22,293 nt of DNA from VAZQ01 sp036555745 (GTDB lineage: Bacteria; Pseudomonadota; Alphaproteobacteria; Rhizobiales; Xanthobacteraceae): assembly GCA_036555745.1 (NCBI GenBank), contig DATBKV010000124.1:1-22293 (forward strand), read 5' to 3'. The notes beneath the pieces were generated by a model. It worked only from the letters and a program-made list of their open reading frames with translations, was not told the origin of the DNA and did not search any database. The first letter of the stretch is position 1; the number at the start of each line of letters is the position of its first letter. The position numbers and the translations under genes were made by a program. Of this stretch, positions 15,040 through 22,293 are shown piece by piece.

Positions 15040-15911
15040 CGGGGCGCTTCCGCGCCGCCGGCCTCGGCGGCGACCCGCCTCAGCCGCTCGATCGCCTCGA
15101 CCACTGCCGGCCCGCCGCAGTTCCACAGCCGGCCGGGAAGCACCACGAGGCGGGTTCGGCCCGCGAGCGCCGTGAGCACCGGATGGCGCAGGATGTCGGT
15201 CGCGAGCGCCGGCGGTCCGTCGCGGCTCGCGCTCAGAATCAAAACGTCGGGATCTTCCGTGACGATCGTTTCCAGAGGAACCTGCCCATACTTGTCGATC
15301 GCGAGCTCCGCGGCGACGTTGGTAAGTCCGGCGCGCGTCATGATGTCGTCGAGCAGCGTCCCTTTGGCCATGGTCATGCCATTCGGATTGAGCACGGCGG
15401 CCCGCGGGCGCGCGGATGCCGCGGGCAACACGACAGCGGCGAGGCTTCGGTCCATGTCGCCGATGACCGCTTCGCCTCGATCGTGCTCGCCGACCAGGTC
15501 GGCAATCTCTTTGATCTGGTTGCGCACGTCGGTCAGGCTGTTCGGGACGCCCAGCACATGCAGTGGAATGCCGGCTCGCTTGAGCATCGCGACCGTCGCC
15601 GGCGCGCCGTAGGCCCCGGCGATGACGAGATCCGGCTTCAGCGCAATGATCTCCTCGGCGCGCCCGTGATTGATCGGAATGCCGGCCGCGATTTCGGCGA
15701 CATTCGAATTCCGACGATCCCGAGAGAGCCAGGTGACCGACGCCACGTTCTGCGGTTGCGCAAGCCGCAGAACAAGCTCGTCGGCGCACAGGTTGAGCGA
15801 GACGACACGCCTCGGCGTCGGCGCGGGATCACCCGCGCCAAGGGATGGATTCGTGAGCAGCAGGGCGCCCGCAGCGAAGACGAGAAACCCAAGAACGCGA
15901 GTCGTCGTCAT
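15036..15911 (-). CDS. BtuF-like periplasmic binding protein (class III ABC receptor)
   Basis: A 291-residue exported protein with signal sequence LGFLVFAAGALLLTNPSLGA. The fold family marks are RRVVSLNLCADELVLRLAQ, GRAEEIIALKPDLVIAG (paired helices and strands of a class III receptor), LLDDIMTRAGLTNVA and EDPDVLILSAS. The SLNLCADELVL motif is common in proteins annotated as cobalamin or haem receptors of alphaproteobacteria. I saw no cobalamin riboswitch in its 5' region (15912-16034), so B12 is not established as the ligand. ATG 15911 is the clearest start. It heads the three-gene importer operon. Confidence 0.87.
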   Translation of the reverse strand: MTTTRVLGFLVFAAGALLLTNPSLGAGDPAPTPRRVVSLNLCADELVLRLAQPQNVASVTWLSRDRRNSNVAEIAAGIPINHGRAEEIIALKPDLVIAGAYGAPATVAMLKRAGIPLHVLGVPNSLTDVRNQIKEIADLVGEHDRGEAVIGDMDRSLAAVVLPAASARPRAAVLNPNGMTMAKGTLLDDIMTRAGLTNVAAELAIDKYGQVPLETIVTEDPDVLILSASRDGPPALATDILRHPVLTALAGRTRLVVLPGRLWNCGGPAVVEAIERLRRVAAEAGGAEAPR

Positions 15912-16034
15912 GCGCCGTCATCCGTTGACGAGCCGGACTGCAGCATGGACGCCAAAGCCGGATCGATTGAGTCCCGAGAAGCTGTGAATAGTGCTCGCCG
16001 AACGGATTGTCGATCCGCGCGAATCGGCTGCGCC

Positions 16035-16367
16035 CTATTCCTTCGCCGCCGGCGCGGTCTCGGCCATCAGCCAGCCCAGATAGTCCTCGTCGACGCTCGC
16101 CAGCGGGATCACCAGGATCGCCGGCGTGCTGTAGGAATGCATCTCCTTGACCGCGCGGCGGACGCGCTCGGCCAGCGCGTCGCGGGTCTTGATGATCATC
16201 ACCGCTTCCTCGCCGCGCTCGACGGCGCCCTGCCACCAGTAATGCGAGATCATGCCGGGGATAATATTGACGCAGGCGCACAGGCGGCGCTCGACCAGCG
16301 CCCGCCCGGCCCGTTCCGCCTCGACAACCGAGGGAAAGGTCGTATAGACGAGGACCGCGCGCTCCAT
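16035..16367 (-). CDS. cutA: CutA1 family divalent-cation tolerance protein
   Basis: A 110-residue protein with the compact CutA ferredoxin-like fold: VYTTFPSVVEAERAGRALVERRLCACVNIIPGMISHYWWQGAVERGEEAVMIIKT. The C-VNI and S-Y-WQG segments are characteristic. CutA1 forms very stable trimers; E. coli mutants show copper sensitivity, but the molecular role is unclear. ATG 16367 has GGTGAGAG upstream. It lies 123 bp ahead of the btuF-like gene on the same strand and diverges from the NAD kinase gene, with 63 bp between starts. Confidence 0.93.
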   Translation of the reverse strand: MERAVLVYTTFPSVVEAERAGRALVERRLCACVNIIPGMISHYWWQGAVERGEEAVMIIKTRDALAERVRRAVKEMHSYSTPAILVIPLASVDEDYLGWLMAETAPAAKE

Positions 16368-16430
16368 GTTCTCTCACCTTGCCGATCGCCGGCGCCGCCA
16401 AGCGGCCGAAATGCACCGACCTTGCCGTCC

Positions 16431-17213
16431 ATGAGCCCCGCGAACGCGAGCTTCGAGCGGATCGCCTTCGTCGCAAGCCCCATCGCGGAGGCGCAGGAGG
16501 CACTGCAACGGCTGTCGGCGCGCTACGGCAACGCGCCCGCCACGGCCGCCGACGTGATCGTCGCGCTCGGCGGCGACGGCTTGATGCTGCAGACCCTGCA
16601 CCGGTTCATGAAGACGGGCAAGCCGATCTATGGCATGCACCGCGGCACCGTCGGTTTTCTCATGAACGAATATTCTCCCGAGGACCTGCCGCAGCGGCTG
16701 GCCAAGGCCCAGATCACGGTGATCCACCCGTTGCTCATGTGCGCCCACAACCAGAGCGGCGACGCCTTCGAGTTCCACGCCTTCAATGACGTCTTCCTCT
16801 ACCGCCAGACCTATCAGGCGGCGCGGCTGCGCATCCTGGTCGACGGCGAGGAGCGGCTGCCCGAACTCGTCGCCGACGGCGTGCTGGTGGCGACCCCCGC
16901 CGGATCAACCGCCTACAATCTCTCCGTCCAGGGACCGATCATCCCGATCAGCGCGCCGCTGATGGCGCTGACCCCGATCAGCCCGTTTCGGCCGCGCCGC
17001 TGGCGTGGCGCGCTCTTGCCCGATAGTGCGCGCGTGCGCGTCGACGTCCTCGAGCCCGAGAAGCGACCGGTGGCGGCGGTCGCCGACCATGATGAGGTGC
17101 GCTCGGTCTCATCGGTCGACGTCGCTATGGATCACAGCATCTCGATGCGGATGCTGTTCGATCCTGACCACAGCCTCGACGAGCGCATCCTGCGCGAGCA
17201 ATTCGGCTACTGA
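16431..17213 (+). CDS. nadK: NAD kinase
   Basis: A 260-residue ATP-dependent NAD kinase making NADP. The GGDG motif is at 47-50, MHRGTVGFLMNE at 69-80, and the second-domain sequence includes LVATPAGSTAYNLSVQGPIIP. These are the catalytic and NAD-binding landmarks of the family. The frame is open far upstream (to about 15183) but that part is only the complement of other genes. ATG 16431 gives SPANASFERIAFVASPIAEAQ, matching alphaproteobacterial NadK N termini. No strong ribosome site precedes it. The short length is normal for the alphaproteobacterial type. Confidence 0.94.
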   Translation: MSPANASFERIAFVASPIAEAQEALQRLSARYGNAPATAADVIVALGGDGLMLQTLHRFMKTGKPIYGMHRGTVGFLMNEYSPEDLPQRLAKAQITVIHPLLMCAHNQSGDAFEFHAFNDVFLYRQTYQAARLRILVDGEERLPELVADGVLVATPAGSTAYNLSVQGPIIPISAPLMALTPISPFRPRRWRGALLPDSARVRVDVLEPEKRPVAAVADHDEVRSVSSVDVAMDHSISMRMLFDPDHSLDERILREQFGY

Positions 17214-17396
17214 CCGCGCGGCCCGCGCTGGTGCGCCGCACCGCGGACGCAGGCGATCGTTCAGCCTTGCTGGCCGATCAAAAAGCGGCGAAACCTGCAC
17301 GGTCGACAGAGCGACCCGCCCGCGTGATAATATCGCTCCGGCCGATCCGCGGCCGTTGCGGCGCGCGCGGCCGATCGCAGCATGGCGGGGCGAGCG

Positions 17397-17696
17397 ATGT
17401 TCTCCAAGCTCAAAGCGGCATGGGCGCGTTTCGTCGGCGCGGGCGCAAGCACCGAAGCCGACGCGGCGGCCGCGCCGGCGGTCGAGTACAAGGGCTATCG
17501 CATCCGAGCGACCCCATTTCGCGCCGACGGCATCTATCAAACCGCCGGGATCATCGAGAAGGACGCGCCCGACGGACTCAAGACGCATCGCTTCATTCGT
17601 GCCGATACCCACCACAATCGCGAGGACGCGGTCGCGTTCACCATCGCCAAGGCCAAGCAGATCATCGACCTGCAGGGCGACCGGGTATTCGCTTAG
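17397..17696 (+). CDS. HlyU-family small protein
   Basis: A 99-residue protein with a short amphipathic N terminus (MFSKLKAAWARFVG), an Ala-rich linker and the conserved core VEYKGYRIRATPFRADG, YQTAGIIEKD, HRFIRADTHHNREDAVAFTIAKAKQIIDLQGDRVF. This matches the HlyU/PF10115-type family as I know it. The family name is historical and does not imply the ArsR-type Vibrio HlyU; its function is not established. ATG 17397 is preferred since homologues begin near this residue; ATG 17382 is also in frame. It lies 183 bp after nadK and converges on the Rieske gene. Confidence 0.85.
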   Translation: MFSKLKAAWARFVGAGASTEADAAAAPAVEYKGYRIRATPFRADGIYQTAGIIEKDAPDGLKTHRFIRADTHHNREDAVAFTIAKAKQIIDLQGDRVFA

Positions 17697-17773
17697 CCGC
17701 GTGCAGGCCGACGTGTCCCGCCGAGGAGCGCTCTCGCGCGACGGCCGCGTAGGTCGATCAAATGGGAGCTAGG

Positions 17774-18877
17774 CTAGGCCCCTTGCTCGCCCCGGATCAT
17801 TCTTTGCAGGATCTGCTTGTAGCGGACCGGCCCCACGTCGATCGCGAGGATGACCGGATCGACCGGCGTCAGCGCGGAATCGATGATCTCCTGTTGCGCT
17901 TCGATGACCGGGGCGTCCTGCTCTTCGAAGGCAAACCGTCGCGTGGTCGATATCTTGTTCTGGATCTGCGCATTGAGCTCGTCGTCCGCGGTCAGGACGT
18001 TGAAGCGCACCGCAGTGAAGAAATAGTGAGTGGTCTTGTCGGTTTCCGGCGTCAGCATGTGGATGGCGTTATAGCCGGTTCCGCTTTCGGGCACCGCCCC
18101 GGGCATGCAGATTCCGGTCACCAGACGCAGGTTGCTGGGCGGCATCCAGCGCATGCGGGTGAACTTGTCGACCCGCTCCGGGCGCGTCGGCATCAGAATC
18201 GCGAACAATCCTGGCGGCGCCGCATTATGGGCGTGCCGCCCGACGACGATGTCGTCGCCCTCCTGCTCCACGCTGATCTCGGACTCGACCGTGTCTGAAT
18301 TGCCGAGAATTCCGTCGTGCAGATAGGAGGTATGGCTCAGGTCGAGCAGATTATCGATGATGAGCTCGTAATTGGCGCGAATGGTGAGACGGTCGCGCTT
18401 GGTCGCGTGCATCTCCGGAACGTTGTCGAGCACGCTGAAGTCAGGCACCTTCGAAGCATCAGCCGGCCGGTCGCCCATCCATATCCAGATCGCCTTGTGT
18501 TTCTCGGTCACGGGATAGCTGCGGACGCGGGCACGCGGGGGGATGTTCTTCGTGCCGTGCGGGTTCAAGACGCAGGCCCCGGAAGAATCGAATTCGAGTC
18601 CATGGTAAGGGCACTGGACGCAGTCGCCCCTGACGATCTTTCCCATGTGCAGGGGTGCGAACCGGTGTGGGCAGCGATCCTGCAGCGCAGCGACATTGCC
18701 ATCCGCCTTCCGGTAGAGAACGACCGGCTCCTTGAGTATCGTGCGGCCGAGCAATTGTCCGTCGCCGAGGTCATCCGACCAGGCGGCCACATACCACGCG
18801 TTGCGCAGATACGCTCCGCTGACCATTTTCTTCCTGCTTTCGAGGAGGTCGCGGTCGGGTCCTGCTGCGTGCGTCAT
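17774..18877 (-). CDS. Rieske non-haem iron oxygenase (VanA/PobA-like aromatic ring-hydroxylating or O-demethylase alpha subunit)
   Basis: A 367-residue oxygenase. The Rieske [2Fe-2S] ligands are C69-P-H71 and C89-P-Y-H92; the mononuclear iron site is D179, H182 and H187 in NLLDLSHTSYLH, with a third ligand expected later in the chain. The N terminus LRNAWYVAAWSDDLG and the size suit vanillate O-demethylase or phenoxybenzoate dioxygenase-type enzymes, which need a separate ferredoxin-reductase. None is in the window. ATG 18877 has GGAGAG 8 bp upstream. It is divergent from the exported dienelactone-hydrolase-like gene (257 bp between). The substrate is unknown; methoxylated aromatic acids are a family-based guess. 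Confidence 0.9.
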   Translation of the reverse strand: MTHAAGPDRDLLESRKKMVSGAYLRNAWYVAAWSDDLGDGQLLGRTILKEPVVLYRKADGNVAALQDRCPHRFAPLHMGKIVRGDCVQCPYHGLEFDSSGACVLNPHGTKNIPPRARVRSYPVTEKHKAIWIWMGDRPADASKVPDFSVLDNVPEMHATKRDRLTIRANYELIIDNLLDLSHTSYLHDGILGNSDTVESEISVEQEGDDIVVGRHAHNAAPPGLFAILMPTRPERVDKFTRMRWMPPSNLRLVTGICMPGAVPESGTGYNAIHMLTPETDKTTHYFFTAVRFNVLTADDELNAQIQNKISTTRRFAFEEQDAPVIEAQQEIIDSALTPVDPVILAIDVGPVRYKQILQRMIRGEQGA

Positions 18878-19134
18878 TCGCGTGCTCTCCGTACGATACC
18901 ACAGCCGCGTGGCGGGCGCCGATGCGGCAATCAACTTCGAACGTCTGCGCGCCCGCGCGCCAGATTGCGCGAATTATCTTGCGGGAGCTCGGCACCGGTC
19001 AAGGCGACCGGCGGATAGCCCCGAGGCTGTCGCTCGCGATGCAACTTGGACGCCATGCCGGGATAGGCGGGCTATCGGCTGGACCTCGCTACCCGGTCGG
19101 CCTAGGCTTTCTCGCCCGCGCTCGGGAGGATCAG

Positions 19135-19911
19135 ATGAGAAACCAACGCGTCGCGCCCGTCGTTCTCGCGGCCGCGCTTGCCGCCATGTTGCAGGCGGCT
19201 CCTGCGGCGGCCGAGCTCAAGACGCAAACGGTGGATTACCGGCAGGGCGACACCGCGCTCGAAGGTTATCTCGCCTACGAGGATGCGCCCGCCGGCAAAC
19301 GCCCGGGCGTCCTGCTGTTGCACCGGCGTGACGGCATGTCCGAGCTCACGCGCGAGAATGCACAGATGCTGGCGCGGCTGGGCTACGTGGCGTTCGCCGC
19401 AGATATCTTCGGCAAGAGCGTGCGCCCGAAAGAAGTCAAGGAGATGCAGGAGCAGTCCGCGATCTACAACAAGGATCGCGCGCTCATGCGCGCCCGCGCT
19501 CAGGCCGCTTTCGACGTGTTGCGGCAGAACCCGCTCGCCGATCCGGCGCGGCTCGCCATGGTCGGCTACTGTTTCGGCGGCACGGTTGCGGTCGAGCTGG
19601 CGGAGACCGGGGCGCCGGTGCTTGGAACCGTTACGATCCACGGCTCGTTCCGCAACTTTGCGCCGGCGGCTGCCAGCAACATCAAGGGGCGCTTCCTCAT
19701 CCTGCACGGGGCCGAGGACCCGGTCGCGCCGCTGGAGGAGGTCAACGCACTGATCAGGGATTTCCGCGCCGCCAAGCTCGATTGGCAGATGGAGTTGTAC
19801 AGCGGCACCGCACACGGCTTCTCCACGCCGAAGAACAAGGCGGAAGAGCGCGCCAATGCGCTCGCGCAGGCCGCGATGGCGAGGTTCTTCAGCGATATTT
19901 TCGGCAACTGA
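19135..19911 (+). CDS. Exported dienelactone hydrolase family protein
   Basis: A 258-residue alpha/beta hydrolase with a Sec signal (residues 1-26, ending PAAA before E27). The putative nucleophile is C146 in GYCFGG, with D195 (GAEDPVAP) and H227 (TAHGFS), the Cys-Asp-His triad of dienelactone hydrolases. The strand-3 region reads VLLLHRRDGMSE where many members have H-E-W-x-G. Dienelactone hydrolase opens lactones in chloroaromatic catabolism, but periplasmic members of this family have other, mostly unknown, ester substrates. ATG 19135 has GGGAGGA just upstream. MaoC and lyase genes follow 63 bp downstream on the same strand. Confidence 0.9.
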   Translation: MRNQRVAPVVLAAALAAMLQAAPAAAELKTQTVDYRQGDTALEGYLAYEDAPAGKRPGVLLLHRRDGMSELTRENAQMLARLGYVAFAADIFGKSVRPKEVKEMQEQSAIYNKDRALMRARAQAAFDVLRQNPLADPARLAMVGYCFGGTVAVELAETGAPVLGTVTIHGSFRNFAPAAASNIKGRFLILHGAEDPVAPLEEVNALIRDFRAAKLDWQMELYSGTAHGFSTPKNKAEERANALAQAAMARFFSDIFGN

Positions 19912-19974
19912 CCGCGCGGCGAGGAGCGGCATGGCGCGCCAGCCCTGCGCGCCGCGCACCGAGGAGACAACCCG

Positions 19975-20463
19975 ATGACACAAGCGACCGAGGTCCGCCG
20001 CCACGAGCGCGGCGGCATCTATTTCGACGACTTCGTGGTCGGCCATCTCTACGAGCACCCGCTGCGGCGCACCGTCACGCAGATGGACAACATGTTGTTC
20101 TCCAACATGACGCTCAACCCGCAGCCGCTGCACATCGACCGTCACTTCTGCGAGCAGGAAACCGAGTGGGGCCAGCCGCTGATGAACTCGCTGTTCACGC
20201 TCGGCCTGATGATCGGCATCATGGTCAATGACCTCAGCGTCGGCACCACGATCGCCAATCTCGGCATGACCGAGGTGAAATTCCCGCATCCGCTGTTCGA
20301 AGGCGACACCGTCCACTGCACCAGCGAGGTCATCAGCAAGCGCGAGTCGACCTCGCGGCCGGGCGCCGGCATCGTCGAGTTCCACCACCGCGCCTACAAT
20401 CAGGACAACAAGCTGGTGGCCGAATGCCGCCGGCAGGTCTTCATGCGCATGCGGCCGCGCTGA
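19975..20463 (+). CDS. MaoC-family acyl-CoA hydratase (mesaconyl/itaconyl-CoA hydratase-like)
   Basis: A 162-residue hot-dog-fold enzyme. GIYFDDFVVGHLYEHPLRRTVTQMDN opens the domain; the hydratase site LNPQPLHID (47-55) holds N48 and H53, where R-specific enoyl-CoA hydratases have D and H. This N-QPLH variant is the form I associate with mesaconyl-CoA hydratase-like and itaconyl-CoA hydratase-like proteins. Other motifs are GTTIANLGMTEVKFPHPLFEGDTV. Ribosome site GAGGAG lies about 9 bp before ATG 19975. The TGA shares a base with the ATG of the CitE-like lyase gene, so the two steps are probably sequential in one pathway. Confidence 0.88.
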   Translation: MTQATEVRRHERGGIYFDDFVVGHLYEHPLRRTVTQMDNMLFSNMTLNPQPLHIDRHFCEQETEWGQPLMNSLFTLGLMIGIMVNDLSVGTTIANLGMTEVKFPHPLFEGDTVHCTSEVISKRESTSRPGAGIVEFHHRAYNQDNKLVAECRRQVFMRMRPR

Positions 20464-21344
20464 TGCGCTCGCTGCTGTTCGTGCCGGCCGACGGCGGCAA
20501 CAAGCTCGACAAGGCGATGGCGAGCGGCGCCGACGCGGTGATCATCGACCTCGAGGATTCGATCGCACCCGACCGCAAAGCGCGCGCGCGCCGGAGCGCG
20601 GCGGATTTCGTCGGCGCCGTGGTGACGGCCGCCGACCGCCCGCGTCTGCTGATTCGCGTCAACGGCTTGACCACAGGCCTGACCGACGCCGACCTCGACG
20701 CCGTGGTGGCGGCGCGGCCCGACGCCATCATGTTGCCGAAAGCCGAGGGCGGCACCGACGTCGTCCATGCCGACGCCAAGCTCGCGGCGCGCGAGGCGCT
20801 CGCGGGCCTGCCCGAAGGTCACATCAAGATCATCGCGATCGCGACCGAAACCGCGGCCGCGCTGTTTCGCGCCGGCAGCTACCGCGACGCGAGCGCGCGG
20901 CTCGCCGGCCTCACCTGGGGCGCCGAGGACCTGTCCGCCGAGCTCGGCGCGCAGGCCAACCGCGGTGCCGACGGCCGCTTCCTCGATCCCTACCGGCTCG
21001 CGCGCACGCTCTGCCTCGCGGGCGCGGCCGCCGCGCGGGTGCCGGCGATCGACACCGTCAGCGTCGACTTTCGCGATCTCGCGGCGCTGCGGCGCGAGAG
21101 CGAGGACGCGCAGCGCGACGGCTTCACCGGCAAGATGGCGATCCATCCGGCGCAGATTGCCGTCATCAACGAGGTGTTCACGCCCACGCCGGCAGCGATC
21201 GCGCAGGCGCGCGCCATCGTCGCCGCATTCGCCGCCGATCCCGACCGCGGCACCATCGGCATCGACGGCGTGATGTACGACCGCCCCCATCTCGAGCGCG
21301 CCCGGCAACTGCTGGCGCGGGCCGCGGCCGGGGGCATCACTTAG
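20463..21344 (+). CDS. CitE/HpcH-HpaI-family CoA-ester lyase (malyl/citramalyl-CoA lyase-like)
   Basis: A 293-residue (beta/alpha)8 lyase. It opens MRSLLFVPADGGNKLDKA, followed by ADAVIIDLEDSIAPDRK (29-32 IDLED), MLPKAEGG, IIAIATETAAAL, GLTWGAEDLSAELGA and GKMAIHPAQI, the Mg-binding and CoA-site signatures of the CitE-like family. Such stand-alone enzymes cleave malyl-CoA, beta-methylmalyl-CoA or citramalyl-CoA to acetyl- or propionyl-CoA plus glyoxylate or pyruvate. Citrate lyase itself is unlikely, as no CitD/CitF partners are present. The ATG (20463) overlaps the MaoC stop by one base. The pair fits hydration, then retro-aldol cleavage. Confidence 0.9.
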   Translation: MRSLLFVPADGGNKLDKAMASGADAVIIDLEDSIAPDRKARARRSAADFVGAVVTAADRPRLLIRVNGLTTGLTDADLDAVVAARPDAIMLPKAEGGTDVVHADAKLAAREALAGLPEGHIKIIAIATETAAALFRAGSYRDASARLAGLTWGAEDLSAELGAQANRGADGRFLDPYRLARTLCLAGAAAARVPAIDTVSVDFRDLAALRRESEDAQRDGFTGKMAIHPAQIAVINEVFTPTPAAIAQARAIVAAFAADPDRGTIGIDGVMYDRPHLERARQLLARAAAGGIT

Positions 21345-21490
21345 CCCGTCAGGCCACGCGTTCGATGCCACGGCCCCGAACGGCGAAATCGGACGATCCG
21401 TAAATCTGCACGTCGGAAGGGACTGGTTCGTCAACCGGACGATCCGATGTTGCGGGCATACAGCAGAGAGCGGACGATAGAAGAGGAGAC

Positions 21491-21952
21491 CTACTTCTCC
21501 TCCCCGTACACCGCCTTCGGATCGAAGGTGCGCTCGCCGTCGCGCAACTCGAGCTTCACTGCGCCACTCCGGCCGAGCGGCACGGCGCGGTAGAAGCAGG
21601 AGCGCCGGCCGGTATGGCACGCCCCCGCCCCGGCCTGGTCGACCTTGATCCATACCGCATCCTGGTCGCAGTCGACGCGCATCTCGAGGACGCGCTGGGC
21701 GTGGCCGGATGACTCGCCCTTGCGCCACAATGCGCGCCGCGACCGGCTGAAGTACCAAGCCTCGCCGGTGGCGATGGTCTTCTGCAGTGCCTGCGCATCC
21801 ATGTGCGCGACCATCAGCACGTCGCCGCTGCGGGCGTCGGTGGCGATGCAGGTGATGAGGCCGTCGGCGTCGAACTTCGGCGCCAAGGCCCGGCCCTCCT
21901 CGACCTCCTCGGTCGATCCGGGCGTCGCGAAGGTGGGAGGCGTCTCGGGCAT
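21491..21952 (-). CDS. hisI: Phosphoribosyl-AMP cyclohydrolase (histidine biosynthesis)
   Basis: A 153-residue single-domain HisI (no fused HisE), opening the adenine ring of phosphoribosyl-AMP in the third step of histidine synthesis. The Mg site is D94-C-D96-x-D98 in VDCDQDAVW, and zinc-type cysteines C95, C112 and C119 are present (ACHTGRRSC). Upstream family motifs are LITCIATDARSGDVLMVAHMD, GEAWYFSRSR and LWRKGESSGH. ATG 21952 gives MPETPPTFATPGSTEEVEEG; the frame continues to 22000 but runs into an extragenic repeat. folE lies upstream on the same strand. Confidence 0.95.
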   Translation of the reverse strand: MPETPPTFATPGSTEEVEEGRALAPKFDADGLITCIATDARSGDVLMVAHMDAQALQKTIATGEAWYFSRSRRALWRKGESSGHAQRVLEMRVDCDQDAVWIKVDQAGAGACHTGRRSCFYRAVPLGRSGAVKLELRDGERTFDPKAVYGEEK

Positions 21953-21973
21953 GGTGGCTCGTTGATCACAGCT

Positions 21974-22056
21974 GTCGTCCCCGCACAAGCGGGGACCCAT
22001 TTTCCAAGAGGCCGCGGTTTGTTGGCGCGACGGGTCCCTGCTTTCGCCGGGACAAC
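21974..22056. repeat. Two-hairpin extragenic repeat (REP/BIME-like)
   Basis: Two imperfect inverted copies of a ~25-bp palindromic unit face each other at 21974-21998 and 22032-22056 (20 of 25 positions alike by eye). Each folds by itself: GTCCCCGC/GCGGGGAC around ACAA (21977-21996) and GTCCC...GGGAC around TTTC (22034-22053). The unit resembles the GTCCCCGC-nAAAGC-GGGGACCC repeats scattered through Rhizobiales genomes. It fills the folE-hisI gap. Confidence 0.8.
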
Positions 22057-22103
22057 ATTGAACTGAAATCAGAAAGACGACGCAAACCTAAGGAGTCGAC
22101 CCT

Positions 22104-22293
22104 TCAACGGTCGACCCCGCGCAGCATCGTGATGAATCGGACCTGGTCCTCCGGGTTGTCCCGGAAGCTTCCGGTAAACTGCGTCGTGATGGTCGAGGAG
22201 CCGGGCTTCTCCACCCCGCGCACCGACATGCACATGTGCTCGGCCTCGATCATGACCGCCACGCCGCGCGGGTTCAGTATCTCCTCGATCGCG
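22104..22293 (-). CDS. folE: GTP cyclohydrolase I, C-terminal part (5' end outside window)
   Basis: The minus strand gives 63 codons ending at TGA 22104-22106: NPRGVAVMIEAEHMCMSVRGVEKPGSST, then TTQFTGSFRDN and ITMLRG. GVAV-IEAEHMCM-RGV is the hallmark of FolE, with the zinc/active-site region partly visible (EAEHMC). FolE converts GTP to dihydroneopterin triphosphate, the first step of folate synthesis. Only the C-terminal third is present. It precedes hisI on the same strand, an order I know from alphaproteobacteria. Confidence 0.94.
   Translation of the reverse strand, partial: AIEEILNPRGVAVMIEAEHMCMSVRGVEKPGSSTITTQFTGSFRDNPEDQVRFITMLRGVDR

Noticed and set aside
15912..16034. Cobalamin riboswitch upstream of btuF-like gene
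   Set aside because: Too short and no recognisable B12-box-like core on the minus strand.
15183..16430. Extended N terminus in frame with NAD kinase
   Set aside because: The extension runs antisense through the btuF-like gene and cutA; NadK homology starts only after 16431.

Overview
The window is GC-rich, densely coding DNA that looks like an alphaproteobacterial chromosome of the order Hyphomicrobiales (Rhizobiales), probably close to Bradyrhizobiaceae or Xanthobacteraceae. This rests on the gene types and layouts (tRNA-Tyr/tRNA-Gly beside rlmB, folE-hisI, Bug-type receptors), on small exported proteins typical of that order, and on palindromic intergenic repeats that resemble ones I know from those genomes. 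No database search was possible, so family calls are recognition from translated sequence and motifs.

Layout. The left end (1-1460) has the tail of an IS481-like transposase with its putative right end, a tRNA-Tyr/tRNA-Gly pair on the minus strand with a good sigma70-like promoter, and divergent rlmB. An MHS-family transporter follows (1839-3170) with a terminator. From 3171 to 4273 there is little coding potential, but 3767-4059 is a strongly self-complementary element: 19-bp perfect terminal inverted repeats, two further nested pairings and three internal hairpins. Then come a pirin (4274-5173), a small exported protein, tRNA-Thr(TGT), a Gly/Tyr-rich exported protein, and two small plus-strand genes at 6923-7511.

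From 7626 to 13088 six minus-strand genes are read in one direction: isochorismatase-fold hydrolase, PuuE-like polysaccharide-deacetylase-fold hydrolase, SsuA-like binding protein, SsuC-like permease, SsuB-like ATPase, and an orphan Bug/TctC binding protein. The set looks like uptake of a small amide- or ureide-like compound followed by two C-N bond hydrolyses; the substrate is not identifiable from sequence. Upstream on the same strand is a tightly overlapped BtuF-BtuC-BtuD-type metal-chelate importer (13217-15911), then cutA. Divergent from cutA is an NAD kinase, followed by an HlyU-family small protein.

The right part carries a Rieske oxygenase (minus) divergent from an exported dienelactone-hydrolase-like protein, followed by a MaoC-type hydratase and a CitE-like CoA-ester lyase that overlap by one base. 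The last two fit hydration and cleavage of a branched C5 dicarboxylyl-CoA such as mesaconyl- or itaconyl-CoA. The window ends with hisI and the C-terminal part of folE, both minus, separated by a two-hairpin extragenic repeat.
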